Assembly: GCA_031279615.1 (NCBI GenBank)
Contig: JAITIE010000099.1
Coordinates: forward strand, 1 to 11,288
DNA length: 11,288 bases
Direction: 5' to 3'
From: Candidatus Margulisiibacteriota bacterium
GTDB lineage: Bacteria > Margulisbacteria > Termititenacia > Termititenacales > Termititenacaceae
Below the pieces are notes generated by a model that was not told where the DNA came from, made no database searches, and saw nothing but the letters and a program-made list of their open reading frames with translations. Shown here piece by piece: positions 1 through 6,314 of this stretch (position 1 is the first letter of the stretch; every line of letters starts with the position of its first letter). The position numbers and the translations under genes were made by a program.

Positions 1-1
1 A

Positions 2-430
2 ATCCGCGCCAAGTTTATCGACCATGCGCGGCGCAAAATCGCGGCGGAAAAACTGGCCAACGCTTACGTGCTCAAAGCCAACGCCGCCGCCGCGCTGCCG
101 GAATTGTTTGCGCCGCGAAATTTAAGCCGCGCGATAATCATGTTTCCCGATCCCTGGTATAAGCCGCGGCATCTCAAGCGGCGCGTGGTCAGTCCGAAGT
201 TTTTGGCGGAGCTGGCGGTGTGTCTGCGCGGCGGCGCGGAGCTGCACCTGGCCACCGATCAGCAAAATCTGGCCACGGATCTGCTGGCGGAGCTGACTGC
301 GGCGCCGGAATACCAAAACAAATACGGACAATACGCGCCGGAAAATTTTACGGGGCTGGCCACGGATATCGAGCTGTATAATATAAAACGCGGACGGGAA
401 ATTTACCGCTTAGTTTTTATCCGGCAGTAG
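2..430 (+). CDS. trmB: tRNA (guanine-N7-)-methyltransferase, C-terminal part (5' end outside window)
   Basis: This is the 3' portion of an SAM-dependent methyltransferase that makes m7G at position 46 of tRNA. The reading frame is open from the first bases of the window, so the start and the N-terminal SAM-binding region lie upstream. Seen in the sequence: the TrmB/YggH signature FPDPWYKPRHLKRRVV, where the family normally has FPDPWPKxRHxKRR, followed by a PKFLAEL segment and the LHLATDQQNLATDLL stretch matching the family's 'T D x x x Y' region. The C-terminal GREIYRLVF resembles the usual 'G..I.dl.f' end. One oddity is Tyr in place of the common Pro after FPDPW. The gene ends at TAG 428-430 and overlaps the convergent downstream gene by 21 bp. 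The family assignment is firm. Confidence 0.92.
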   Translation: MRAKFIDHARRKIAAEKLANAYVLKANAAAALPELFAPRNLSRAIIMFPDPWYKPRHLKRRVVSPKFLAELAVCLRGGAELHLATDQQNLATDLLAELTAAPEYQNKYGQYAPENFTGLATDIELYNIKRGREIYRLVFIRQ

Positions 431-1282
431 TTCAGCCGGCTGTAGAGTTTTTTTATGTGAAATGAGCGAGCCTACCGAAGAAAGAATTGTTTTGGCTTCA
501 GCCAGCTCGGCCTGAATATCGTGATACTCTTGTTCAGCGCGTTTAAATTTGTATTCCAGCTGAATATTTTTTTCCTGCTCGGAGCTGAAAGACTCGATAA
601 CGCGGTTCATTTCCTGCATGGCGGTCTCCCGAGATTCGATCAACGCTTTTTTCTCATTTTCCAGTTTTTGAATGGTGTCTTCCAGCGCAACGATACGGTC
701 GGCTAAAGTTTTGTTGCTGGCTTTTAGCACGGAAATTTCTTTGGTGGCCAGATTGTTGGTGTCTTTAATGAACTCGATTTGTTTCAGCAATTCCGCTTCA
801 CGAACGGAAGCTTTTTCAGTGCTCCTTTTGGCGATGGAAAGCTCATGCTGTAAATGTTTGTTTTCCGCTTCCGTTTTAATAAACTCGCCGCTTTTGGAGA
901 CCATCAAAACGGTTTTTTCTTGCAGTGTTTTTTGCAGACGCTCAATCTGATCAGACTGATCGGACAGTTGTTTGTCCTTGGCATCTAGCTCAGCCTGCAG
1001 TCTTTGCACGCCTTTGTCGCCGGACAGCTCGGCTTTGAGTTGCTGCACTTCTTTTTCTGCCGCGCCAAAATATTCCTTGGCTAACGCGATTTTCTCACGC
1101 AGCATCTGGATCTCTTCCTGCGGCGTAAAAGCGACTATGCGGTCAGCCTCAACCAAGCGTTCTCTGATGCGGAAATGCGCCTGCCGGTAATTTTTCTCCG
1201 CGCGCTCTTTATCCTTGAGCGCGGTCAGGGTTAATTCATTTTGCTGAATTTTGGCAAAATCTTCGGCTTTGATAATAGACAT
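410..1282 (-). CDS. Unknown long coiled-coil protein (290 aa)
   Basis: I do not recognise the family. The product is almost entirely charged and helical. From about residue 55 to 275 it is rich in Glu, Lys, Gln, Leu and Ala with heptad-like Leu/Ile spacing (for example VQRLQAELDAKDKQLSDQ and IVALEDTIQKLENEKKAL), typical of a continuous coiled coil. There is no signal peptide, membrane segment or Cys motif, so it is probably a cytoplasmic structural or scaffold protein. The first 50 residues (MSIIKAEDFAKIQQNELT onward) are less repetitive and could be a short head domain. The ATG at 1282 is chosen because a perfect TATAAT lies only 9 bases upstream, which suggests a leaderless transcript. The 3' end runs 21 bp into trmB on the other strand. 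Similarity searches will be confused by generic coiled-coil hits such as SMC or myosin. Confidence 0.8.
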   Translation of the reverse strand: MSIIKAEDFAKIQQNELTLTALKDKERAEKNYRQAHFRIRERLVEADRIVAFTPQEEIQMLREKIALAKEYFGAAEKEVQQLKAELSGDKGVQRLQAELDAKDKQLSDQSDQIERLQKTLQEKTVLMVSKSGEFIKTEAENKHLQHELSIAKRSTEKASVREAELLKQIEFIKDTNNLATKEISVLKASNKTLADRIVALEDTIQKLENEKKALIESRETAMQEMNRVIESFSSEQEKNIQLEYKFKRAEQEYHDIQAELAEAKTILSSVGSLISHKKTLQPAELLPDKN

Positions 1283-1291
1283 AGCCGAAGC

Positions 1292-1319
1292 ATTATAGCA
1301 AAGATACAGCGTATTGCAA
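1292..1319 (-). promoter_or_regulatory. Sigma-70-like promoter of the coiled-coil gene
   Basis: On the minus strand TTGCAA (1319-1314) is followed by a 16-bp spacer and a perfect TATAAT (1297-1292). The ATG of the coiled-coil gene is at 1282-1280, only 9 bases after the -10. Transcription would therefore begin within about 1-3 bases of the start codon, leaving no room for a ribosome binding site. The -35 hexamer is its own reverse complement and also serves the opposite-strand promoter. Confidence 0.7.
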
Positions 1320-1342
1320 CGCGCAAAAAGGGGTTTTATAAG
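1314..1342 (+). promoter_or_regulatory. Sigma-70-like promoter of nfnAB
   Basis: TTGCAA (1314-1319), a 17-bp spacer and TATAAG (1337-1342, 5 of 6 to consensus) point towards nfnA, with a predicted start near 1349. The leader up to ATG 1371 shows no Shine-Dalgarno sequence. A second -10-like TATATT at 1357-1362 has no good -35 and would make a leaderless message. The interrupted palindrome GCG-N2-TTGCAA-N2-CGC (1309-1324) is centred on the -35 and is a possible repressor site. Confidence 0.5.
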
Positions 1343-1370
1343 GCGGCGGTTTGTATTATATTACCGTACT

Positions 1371-2207
1371 ATGGCGCAGATCAAAGCAATAAAACGTTTG
1401 TCCGTAAACGTGTACCGGCTGACGGTGGCCGCGCCAGAGATTGCCGCCAGGCATCAGCCCGGGCAGTTTATTATCCTGCGCATTGACGCGGCCGGCGAAC
1501 GCATACCGTTGACTATCGCGGACAGAAATATTACCGCGGGGACGATCGATTTGATCGTGCAGGCGGTGGGCAAGACCACGCATCAATTAGTCAATCTGAA
1601 AACCGGCGAGGACATTCTCGATTTGGCAGGTCCGCTGGGTCTGCCGACGCAGATCGAAAAGCTCGGCACGGTGGTTATGATCGGCGGCGGCGTGGGGGCC
1701 GCCCCGCTTTATCCGATCGCCAAAGGTTTCAAACAAATTGGAAATAAAGTTATAACTATTCTCGGCGCGCGGAATAAAGACCTGCTGGTTTTGCCGGAGG
1801 AGTTTGCGGCTCTGAGCGACGAGCTGATCATTATGACCGATGACGGCTCGCTGGGTGAAAAAGGTTTGGTCACGCGCGCTCTGCAAAAACTAATCGACCA
1901 AAAAATTGAAATAAAAAAAGTTGTGGCGATCGGGCCGTTGATTATGATGAAATTTGTCGCGGAGCTGGCCAAAAAACACCAAATCTCGATCGTCGTCAGC
2001 CTGAACAGTTTGATGATCGACGGCACTGGCATGTGCGGCGGCTGTCGCGTGCGCGTCGGCGGTGAGACGCAGTTTACCTGTGTGCACGGCCCGGAATTTG
2101 ACGGGCAGCAGGTGGATTTTGACACATTGCTCAAGCGCGCAAATACTTACAAACACGAGGAACAATGCCGGCTGGAAGCGTATTTAAAAAGAGGCGAGCA
2201 TGGCTGA
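1371..2207 (+). CDS. nfnA: NfnA: FAD/[2Fe-2S] subunit of NADH-dependent reduced ferredoxin:NADP+ oxidoreductase
   Basis: This is the small subunit of the NfnAB electron-bifurcating flavoprotein complex, of the ferredoxin-NADP reductase / dihydroorotate dehydrogenase electron-transfer (PyrK-like) fold. It acts in the cytoplasm, passing electrons between NAD(H) and its partner. Domains in order: an FAD-binding beta barrel at residues 1-95, with PGQFIIL and RIPLTIAD; a nucleotide-binding domain from about 100, with MIGGGVGAAPLYPIAKG; and a C-terminal [2Fe-2S] site with MCGGCRVRVGG and a later Cys in QFTCVHGPEF. Start: an upstream in-frame TTG at 1314 exists, but homologues begin a few residues before 'VYRLTVAAPEIA', which fits ATG 1371 (278 aa). 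No Shine-Dalgarno is visible. The stop overlaps the nfnB start by 8 bp, so translation is probably coupled. The same fold occurs in the archaeal sulfide dehydrogenase subunit SudB and in PyrK; the nfnB neighbour decides for Nfn. Confidence 0.88.
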   Translation: MAQIKAIKRLSVNVYRLTVAAPEIAARHQPGQFIILRIDAAGERIPLTIADRNITAGTIDLIVQAVGKTTHQLVNLKTGEDILDLAGPLGLPTQIEKLGTVVMIGGGVGAAPLYPIAKGFKQIGNKVITILGARNKDLLVLPEEFAALSDELIIMTDDGSLGEKGLVTRALQKLIDQKIEIKKVVAIGPLIMMKFVAELAKKHQISIVVSLNSLMIDGTGMCGGCRVRVGGETQFTCVHGPEFDGQQVDFDTLLKRANTYKHEEQCRLEAYLKRGEHG

Positions 2208-3600
2208 AAAAATTGCCAGGCAGAAAAAACCGGAACAAGACCCTCAAATTCGCCGGACGAATTTTCTGGAAGTGTCCGGCAATTACTCGCCGGAGCAGGC
2301 GCGTCGGGAAGCCAGCCGCTGTCTGCAATGCAAAAACCCGGCCTGCGTGTCTGGCTGTCCGGTCGGCGTGAAAATCCCGCAGTTTATTCAGCGGATTAAA
2401 GACGGCGATTTTGCCGGAGCTTGTGAAATCATCCGCGCGGACAATTACCTGCCGGCGGTCTGCGGCCGCGTCTGTCCGCAGGAAACGCAATGCGAGGGGT
2501 GTTGCGTGCTGGGTAAAAAAGGCGAACCGGTGGCGATCGGCAATTTGGAGCGGTTTGCGGCGGATTGGGCGGCGGTGAATACCGCCGCGGAAGCGCGGAA
2601 ACCCGCGCTTCCGCGCGCGGAGCGCGCCCAATCCGCTGTGAAAGTCGCCGTCGTCGGCTCCGGGCCGTCAGGCCTGACCTGCGCCGCGGAGTTAAATGCC
2701 GCGGGTTTTGCGGTGACGGTTTACGAAGCTCTGCACGAGCTGGGCGGCGTGCTGGCTTACGGCATACCGGAATTCCGCTTGCCCAAAGAAATTGTGCGCC
2801 GCGAGATAAAAAATCTGTCCGCCGCCGGCGTGCGTTTTGAGACAAACGCGGTTATCGGCAGGCTCCGCACGGTAGACGATTTATTGAAAAGTTTTGCCGC
2901 GGTGTACATTGCCAGCGGCGCGGGCTTCCCGTCGTTTATGAATATTGCCGGCGAGGATTTGAACGGCGTGTATTCCGCCAACGAATATCTGACGCGGCTC
3001 AATCTCATGAAAGCCTATCAGCCTGACGCGGACACACCGATCCTGAAAGGCCGCCGCGCCGCGGTGATTGGCGGCGGCAATGTGGCGCTGGACGCGGCGC
3101 GCAGCGTGCTGCGTCTCGGCGCGGAGCGGGTCTATCTCGTCTACCGGCGGTCGCGCGCGGAAATGCCGGCGCGCCGCGAGGAGATACAACACGCCGAGGA
3201 GGAAGGCCTGGAGTTTTTGTTCCTGAATAATCCGGTGCAATATTTTGGCGATGAAAACGGCTTTGTGCAAAAAGCGCTCATTCAGAAAATGACGCTGGGC
3301 GAGCCGGACGCTTCCGGCCGCCGCCGTCCGGCGCCGCAGGCCGGCAGCGAGTATGAACTGGCGGTGGACACGGTGATTGTGGCGGTCGGCACACAGGCCA
3401 ACCCGCTCCTCAAAAATACGACGCCGGATCTGCCAACCGATAAACGCGGTTACATCGTTGTTGATGAAAATGGCCGGACGGCTAAAAAAGGCGTTTGGGC
3501 TGGCGGTGACATTGCCAGCGGCGCGGCGACGGTCATCCTGGCGATGGGTTCAGGCAAGCGGGCGGCGAAGGATATAGAGAAATATATTCGTTCCGCCTGA
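2200..3600 (+). CDS. nfnB: NfnB: large subunit of NADH-dependent reduced ferredoxin:NADP+ oxidoreductase (GltD-like)
   Basis: This is the large NfnAB subunit, carrying the bifurcating FAD, the NADPH site and two [4Fe-4S] clusters. It catalyses reversible NADPH oxidation coupled to ferredoxin and NAD+ reduction. Seen in the sequence: N-terminal cluster ligands C41, C44, C49 and C53 (CLQCKNPAC, then GCPVG), and a second Cys set at C88, C92, C98 and C102. A first Rossmann motif VVGSGPSGLTCAAEL lies at about 151-165 and a second, VIGGGNVALDAARSVLRLG, at about 288-306. The FAD-closing motif GVWAGGDIASGAATVILAMGSGKRAA is near the C-terminus. At 466 aa it is full length for the family. ATG 2200 has AGAGGCG just upstream. 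The segment between the cluster domain and the first Rossmann fold is encoded by a strongly self-complementary stretch (2560-2636). The small subunit of glutamate synthase is the nearest alternative, but no large glutamate synthase gene is adjacent. Confidence 0.9.
   Translation: MAEKIARQKKPEQDPQIRRTNFLEVSGNYSPEQARREASRCLQCKNPACVSGCPVGVKIPQFIQRIKDGDFAGACEIIRADNYLPAVCGRVCPQETQCEGCCVLGKKGEPVAIGNLERFAADWAAVNTAAEARKPALPRAERAQSAVKVAVVGSGPSGLTCAAELNAAGFAVTVYEALHELGGVLAYGIPEFRLPKEIVRREIKNLSAAGVRFETNAVIGRLRTVDDLLKSFAAVYIASGAGFPSFMNIAGEDLNGVYSANEYLTRLNLMKAYQPDADTPILKGRRAAVIGGGNVALDAARSVLRLGAERVYLVYRRSRAEMPARREEIQHAEEEGLEFLFLNNPVQYFGDENGFVQKALIQKMTLGEPDASGRRRPAPQAGSEYELAVDTVIVAVGTQANPLLKNTTPDLPTDKRGYIVVDENGRTAKKGVWAGGDIASGAATVILAMGSGKRAAKDIEKYIRSA
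2560..2636. repeat. Nested inverted repeat (cloverleaf-like) inside nfnB
   Basis: An outer 12-bp perfect pair (2560-2571 with 2625-2636) encloses three further hairpins: 2571-2576 with 2581-2586 (loop GAAT), a 13-bp perfect stem 2586-2598 with 2603-2615 (loop AAAC), and a short one, 2615-2618 with 2622-2625. Edges overlap by one base and alternative pairings exist. The element is in frame and encodes residues 121-146, a variable linker rich in Ala and Arg, so it does not disrupt the conserved domains. It resembles in-frame palindromic elements known from some bacteria, but that is inference. Confidence 0.6.
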
Positions 3601-3755
3601 ATAGCTAAAAAAGAAGCTTTGCAAAAACGCATAGGATTATTGACATCGCCCAAAATTATTCCGCTGGCGCTCTGGGCCAGGACCGCAGGTATGGCCGGCA
3701 ATATAGCGGCGAATAAAGCCGCCCGAAGCACTATTCCGGCTTTCAGAATTTTCAC
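3601..3755 (-). pseudogene. Possible 5' remnant of a secreted-protein gene
   Basis: On the minus strand a GTG at 3755 opens a frame starting VKILKAGIVLRAALFAAILP and continuing to AVLAQSASG. This has the form of a Sec signal peptide: basic start, hydrophobic core and an A-x-A-type cleavage site before Gln. About 22 further residues (GIILGDVNNPMRF and onward) follow, and the frame then runs antisense into the conserved 3' end of nfnB, where it cannot be a real protein. A GGAG sits 13 bases before the GTG, which is long spacing. The same frame is open upstream to ATG 3848, but that would bury the signal peptide. It is either a truncated gene or chance. The plus-strand frame is also open from 3601 to 3798 but has no start signal. 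Confidence 0.25.
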
Positions 3756-3834
3756 GCTGGCGCAGCAACTCCAATTATTAATAAAAGTGGCGTGACCGGT
3801 TAGAATATTTTTTAAAATTCCGGCGTTGTCAGGG

Positions 3835-3859
3835 TTTCCAATTGTCATTTCAATGGAAA
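3835..3859. promoter_or_regulatory. Operator-like dyad over the hydCBA -35 element
   Basis: TTTCCAATTG (3835-3844) and CAATGGAAA (3851-3859) are inverted repeats with one unpaired A and a 6-base centre. The dyad overlaps the -35 hexamer and the first half of the spacer, where a repressor would compete with polymerase. It does not match the redox regulator Rex consensus (TTGTGAA-N-TTCACAA type), so the regulator is unknown. Confidence 0.4.
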
Positions 3860-3870
3860 TATACTATATT
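3842..3870 (+). promoter_or_regulatory. Sigma-70-like promoter of hydCBA
   Basis: TTGTCA (3842-3847, 5 of 6), a 17-bp spacer and TATATT (3865-3870, 5 of 6) predict transcription starting near 3877. That is 36 bases before GTG 3913. It shows that the hydrogenase operon can be transcribed separately from nfnAB. Confidence 0.65.
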
Positions 3871-3896
3871 AGCGGGACTTAATTGTCTGAAAATCC

Positions 3897-3902
3897 GGAG
3901 GT
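3897..3902 (+). promoter_or_regulatory. Ribosome binding site that decides the hydC start
   Basis: GGAGGT lies 10 bases before GTG 3913. It sits inside the coding region if the upstream TTG at 3883 were used. That TTG would fall only about 6 bases after the predicted transcription start and has no such site, so GTG 3913 is preferred. Confidence 0.6.
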
Positions 3903-3912
3903 ATTTGCCAAA

Positions 3913-4386
3913 GTGTCCAGCGCGCCGAAGTTAGCCCCAGACTTGCAAAATTTTATCAAAACATGGAAAGACAAGCCCGGCAACCTCATTATGGTCTTGC
4001 ACCGCGTCCAGCAGGAATACAAATATATACCGCGCGAAGTGGCTCTCTATCTGTCCAAAGAATTAAATGTGCCGCTGGCCAAAATTTACGGCGTGGTTAC
4101 TTTTTATCATTTTTTCAAACTCAAAAAACCCGGGCGGCACAATATCCAGGTCTGCATCGGCACGGCCTGCTATCTCAAAGGCGGCGGTGATTTGCTGCTG
4201 GAGCTGGAAAATCTGCTCGGCGTGGGCGTGGGCGGCGTGACCAGCGACGGCCTTTTCTCGATCGAAGGAGTGCGCTGTGTGGGCTGCTGCGGTCTGGCGC
4301 CGGTCGCGGTCGTTGACGGCGAAGTTTTTGGCAAACTCAAAAAAGACAAACTGCCGGAAATCATCGCTAAATTTAAAGACAAATAA
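3913..4386 (+). CDS. hydC: HydC: [2Fe-2S] subunit of trimeric [FeFe]-hydrogenase (NuoE-like)
   Basis: This is the small thioredoxin-like ferredoxin subunit of the cytoplasmic HydABC hydrogenase, homologous to complex I NuoE. It helps pass electrons between the NAD-binding HydB and the catalytic HydA. The family pattern is complete: C-x4-C-x35-C-x3-C, at C81, C86, C122 and C126 when counted from GTG 3913 (VCIGTACYLKGG and RCVGCCGLAP). The preceding helical segment LIMVLHRVQQEYKYIPREVA and IYGVVTFYHFF are typical of NuoE. The length of 157 aa from this start matches the family's usual 160 or so. An in-frame TTG at 3883 would add 10 residues but lacks a ribosome binding site. It is the first gene of the hyd operon, and hydB follows after 11 bases. 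Confidence 0.88.
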   Translation: MSSAPKLAPDLQNFIKTWKDKPGNLIMVLHRVQQEYKYIPREVALYLSKELNVPLAKIYGVVTFYHFFKLKKPGRHNIQVCIGTACYLKGGGDLLLELENLLGVGVGGVTSDGLFSIEGVRCVGCCGLAPVAVVDGEVFGKLKKDKLPEIIAKFKDK

Positions 4387-4397
4387 CGGAGCGTAAA

Positions 4398-6242
4398 ATG
4401 ACCAAAGTGACAGTCGCTGATCTGCAGAAAATTGCCCGGGAACAAAGCGGCGTAAAATCCGCGTACCAAAAAGTCGTGCTGGTCTGCGGCGGCACGGGCT
4501 GTGAGTCCAGCAAATCAGACTTGATTTACCAAAATTTACAGCAGGGTGTGCGGGACTCCGGTCTGGCTCAAAATGTGCAGGTCATCAAGACTGGCTGTTT
4601 TGGTTTTTGTGAAAAAGGACCGATCGTCAAAGTCCAGCCGGATGAATCTTTTTACGTCGAGGTCCGGCCGGAGGACGCGCGGGAAATTGTCGCCGAGCAT
4701 CTGGTCAAAGGACAGGAAGTCGCGCGGCTGCTGTACGACAAAAATAAAAAACCCGGCGCGAAAGCCGACGATATTGATTTTTACAAAAAGCAGGTGCGCG
4801 TGGTCTTGCGCAACTGCGGCCTGATCGATCCGGAAAACATTCAAGAATATATTGCCCGCGACGGGTACCGGGCGCTGGCCAAAGTTTTATTTGAAATGCA
4901 GCCGGAGCAGGTCATCGAGGAGCTGAAAAAATCCGGCCTGCGCGGACGCGGCGGCGCGGGTTTTCCGACCTGGCGCAAATGGGATTTTTCCAAGGCTGTG
5001 TCGAGCGCACAAAAATACATAGTCTGCAACGCCGACGAGGGCGACCCGGGCGCGTACATGGACCGCAGCACGCTGGAAGGCGATCCACATTCCGTGCTGG
5101 AAGCGATGACTATTGCCGGCCGCACCATCGGCGCGAACCGCGGCTTCATTTATATCCGCGCGGAATATCCGCTGGCCATTCACCGTCTGGAAATCGCGCT
5201 CCGGCAGTCGCGCGAGCTGGGCCTGCTGGGTGAAAATATTCTGGGCAGCGGTTTTGCTTTTGACATCGAGCTGCGTCTGGGCGCGGGCGCGTTTGTCTGC
5301 GGCGAAGAAACCGCACTGCTGGCCTCGATCGAGGGTTCGCGCGGCATGCCCAAGCCCCGCCCGCCGTTCCCTGCCGTGAAAGGCCTGTGGGGCAAGCCGA
5401 CAGTCATCAATAATGTGGAAACTTACGCCAATATCGCGGCGATTATTCTCAAAGGCGGTGAGTGGTTTGCCGGCATGGGCACCGCGACTTCCAAAGGCAC
5501 GAAAGTTTTCGCGCTGACCGGCAAGGTGAAAAATTCCGGCCTGATCGAAGTGCCGATGGGCACGACACTGCGCGAGATCATTTTTGACATCGGCGGCGGT
5601 ATCAGCAGCGGCAAAAAATTCAAAGCCGCGCAGTCCGGCGGGCCATCCGGCGGCGTGATCGCTGAGGAATTTTTGGACACGCCGATCGATTATGAAAATC
5701 TGGCTAAGATCGGCTCGATTATGGGTTCGGGCGGCTTGATTGTCATGGACGAGGACGACTGTATGGTCGATGTCGCTAAATTTTATTTAGAATTTACGGT
5801 CGATGAGTCCTGCGGCAAGTGTTCGCCCTGCCGGATCGGCGGCAAGCAAATTCTGGGACTGCTGGAGAAAATCACCAAAGGGCAGGGCGCGCTGGAAGAT
5901 ATTGAAAAAATCAAAAAAATCGGCAAGGCGATGCAGCGGGCTTCACTCTGCGCGCTGGGCGGCACGGCTGCCAATCCGGCGCTTTCCACGCTCAAATATT
6001 TTGAGCAGGAATATTTAGAGCACATTAACGCGAAAAAATGCCGCGCCGGCAAATGCAAAGATTTACTGGCATTCAGCATTATTGCCGAAAAATGCAAAGG
6101 CTGCGGCCTGTGTCTGCGCAAATGTCCGGCCAGCGCGATCACTGGCGAGAAGCTGAAACCACATGTGATCGATGAGAAAAAATGCATCAAGTGCGGCGCG
6201 TGTATCGCGAGCTGTAAATTTGGCGCGATTGTAAAAAAGTAA
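4398..6242 (+). CDS. hydB: HydB: NAD(H)/FMN subunit of trimeric [FeFe]-hydrogenase (NuoF-like)
   Basis: This is the flavin subunit where NAD+ or NADH reacts; in characterised HydABC enzymes it is essential for bifurcation with ferredoxin. Domains in order: an N-terminal thioredoxin-like [2Fe-2S] domain with C30, C35, C67 and C71; a NuoF core with the glycine-rich nucleotide loop GLRGRGGAGFPTW from residue 180 and the FMN/NAD motif NADEGDPGAYMDR from 211; a [4Fe-4S] site at C472, C475, C478 and C518 (SCGKCSPCRIGG); and a C-terminal 2x[4Fe-4S] ferredoxin with C566/569/572/576 and C596/599/602/606. The 614-aa length and this four-part layout are those of hydrogenase HydB rather than plain complex I NuoF, which lacks the extra N- and C-terminal cluster domains. 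ATG 4398 has CGGAG 6 bases upstream. It sits between hydC and hydA. Confidence 0.92.
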   Translation: MTKVTVADLQKIAREQSGVKSAYQKVVLVCGGTGCESSKSDLIYQNLQQGVRDSGLAQNVQVIKTGCFGFCEKGPIVKVQPDESFYVEVRPEDAREIVAEHLVKGQEVARLLYDKNKKPGAKADDIDFYKKQVRVVLRNCGLIDPENIQEYIARDGYRALAKVLFEMQPEQVIEELKKSGLRGRGGAGFPTWRKWDFSKAVSSAQKYIVCNADEGDPGAYMDRSTLEGDPHSVLEAMTIAGRTIGANRGFIYIRAEYPLAIHRLEIALRQSRELGLLGENILGSGFAFDIELRLGAGAFVCGEETALLASIEGSRGMPKPRPPFPAVKGLWGKPTVINNVETYANIAAIILKGGEWFAGMGTATSKGTKVFALTGKVKNSGLIEVPMGTTLREIIFDIGGGISSGKKFKAAQSGGPSGGVIAEEFLDTPIDYENLAKIGSIMGSGGLIVMDEDDCMVDVAKFYLEFTVDESCGKCSPCRIGGKQILGLLEKITKGQGALEDIEKIKKIGKAMQRASLCALGGTAANPALSTLKYFEQEYLEHINAKKCRAGKCKDLLAFSIIAEKCKGCGLCLRKCPASAITGEKLKPHVIDEKKCIKCGACIASCKFGAIVKK

Positions 6243-6314
6243 CTCCTCCGGCGCCGCGCGCCACCTCCCCTACAAAGGAGAGGCAAGTAATGTATTGAAA
6301 AGGGAGCAGGCATT
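6243..6314 (+). promoter_or_regulatory. hydB-hydA intercistronic region with hairpins and a two-codon mini-ORF
   Basis: This is 72 bases of structured spacer. GGCGC/GCGCC (6250-6254 with 6258-6262) can form a small hairpin. CCTCCCCT (6264-6271) pairs with AGGAGAGG (6276-6283) around ACAA with a single mismatch. The right arm is itself a strong Shine-Dalgarno sequence placed 6 bases before an ATG that opens only ATG-TAT-TGA (6290-6298). HydA then has its own AGGGAG (6301-6306) 8 bases before ATG 6315. The hairpin could control ribosome entry ahead of hydA, or this could be a dispersed palindromic repeat. Confidence 0.45.

Noticed and set aside
1314..1370. TTG 1314 as a longer start for nfnA
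   Set aside because: It lies inside the predicted -35 element, has no ribosome site, and would add 19 residues with no counterpart in the family.
2131..2631. Minus-strand open frame of 166 codons opposite nfnB
   Set aside because: It is the antisense shadow of a conserved gene, with an Arg-rich low-complexity product.
3303..3332. 8-bp inverted repeat within nfnB (GCCGGACG/CGTCCGGC)
   Set aside because: It encodes the conserved GEPDASGRRRP segment of the family, so the repeat follows from codon choice in GC-rich DNA.
3835..3859. Rex binding site at the hyd promoter
   Set aside because: The dyad differs from the TTGTGAA/TTCACAA pattern at most key positions.
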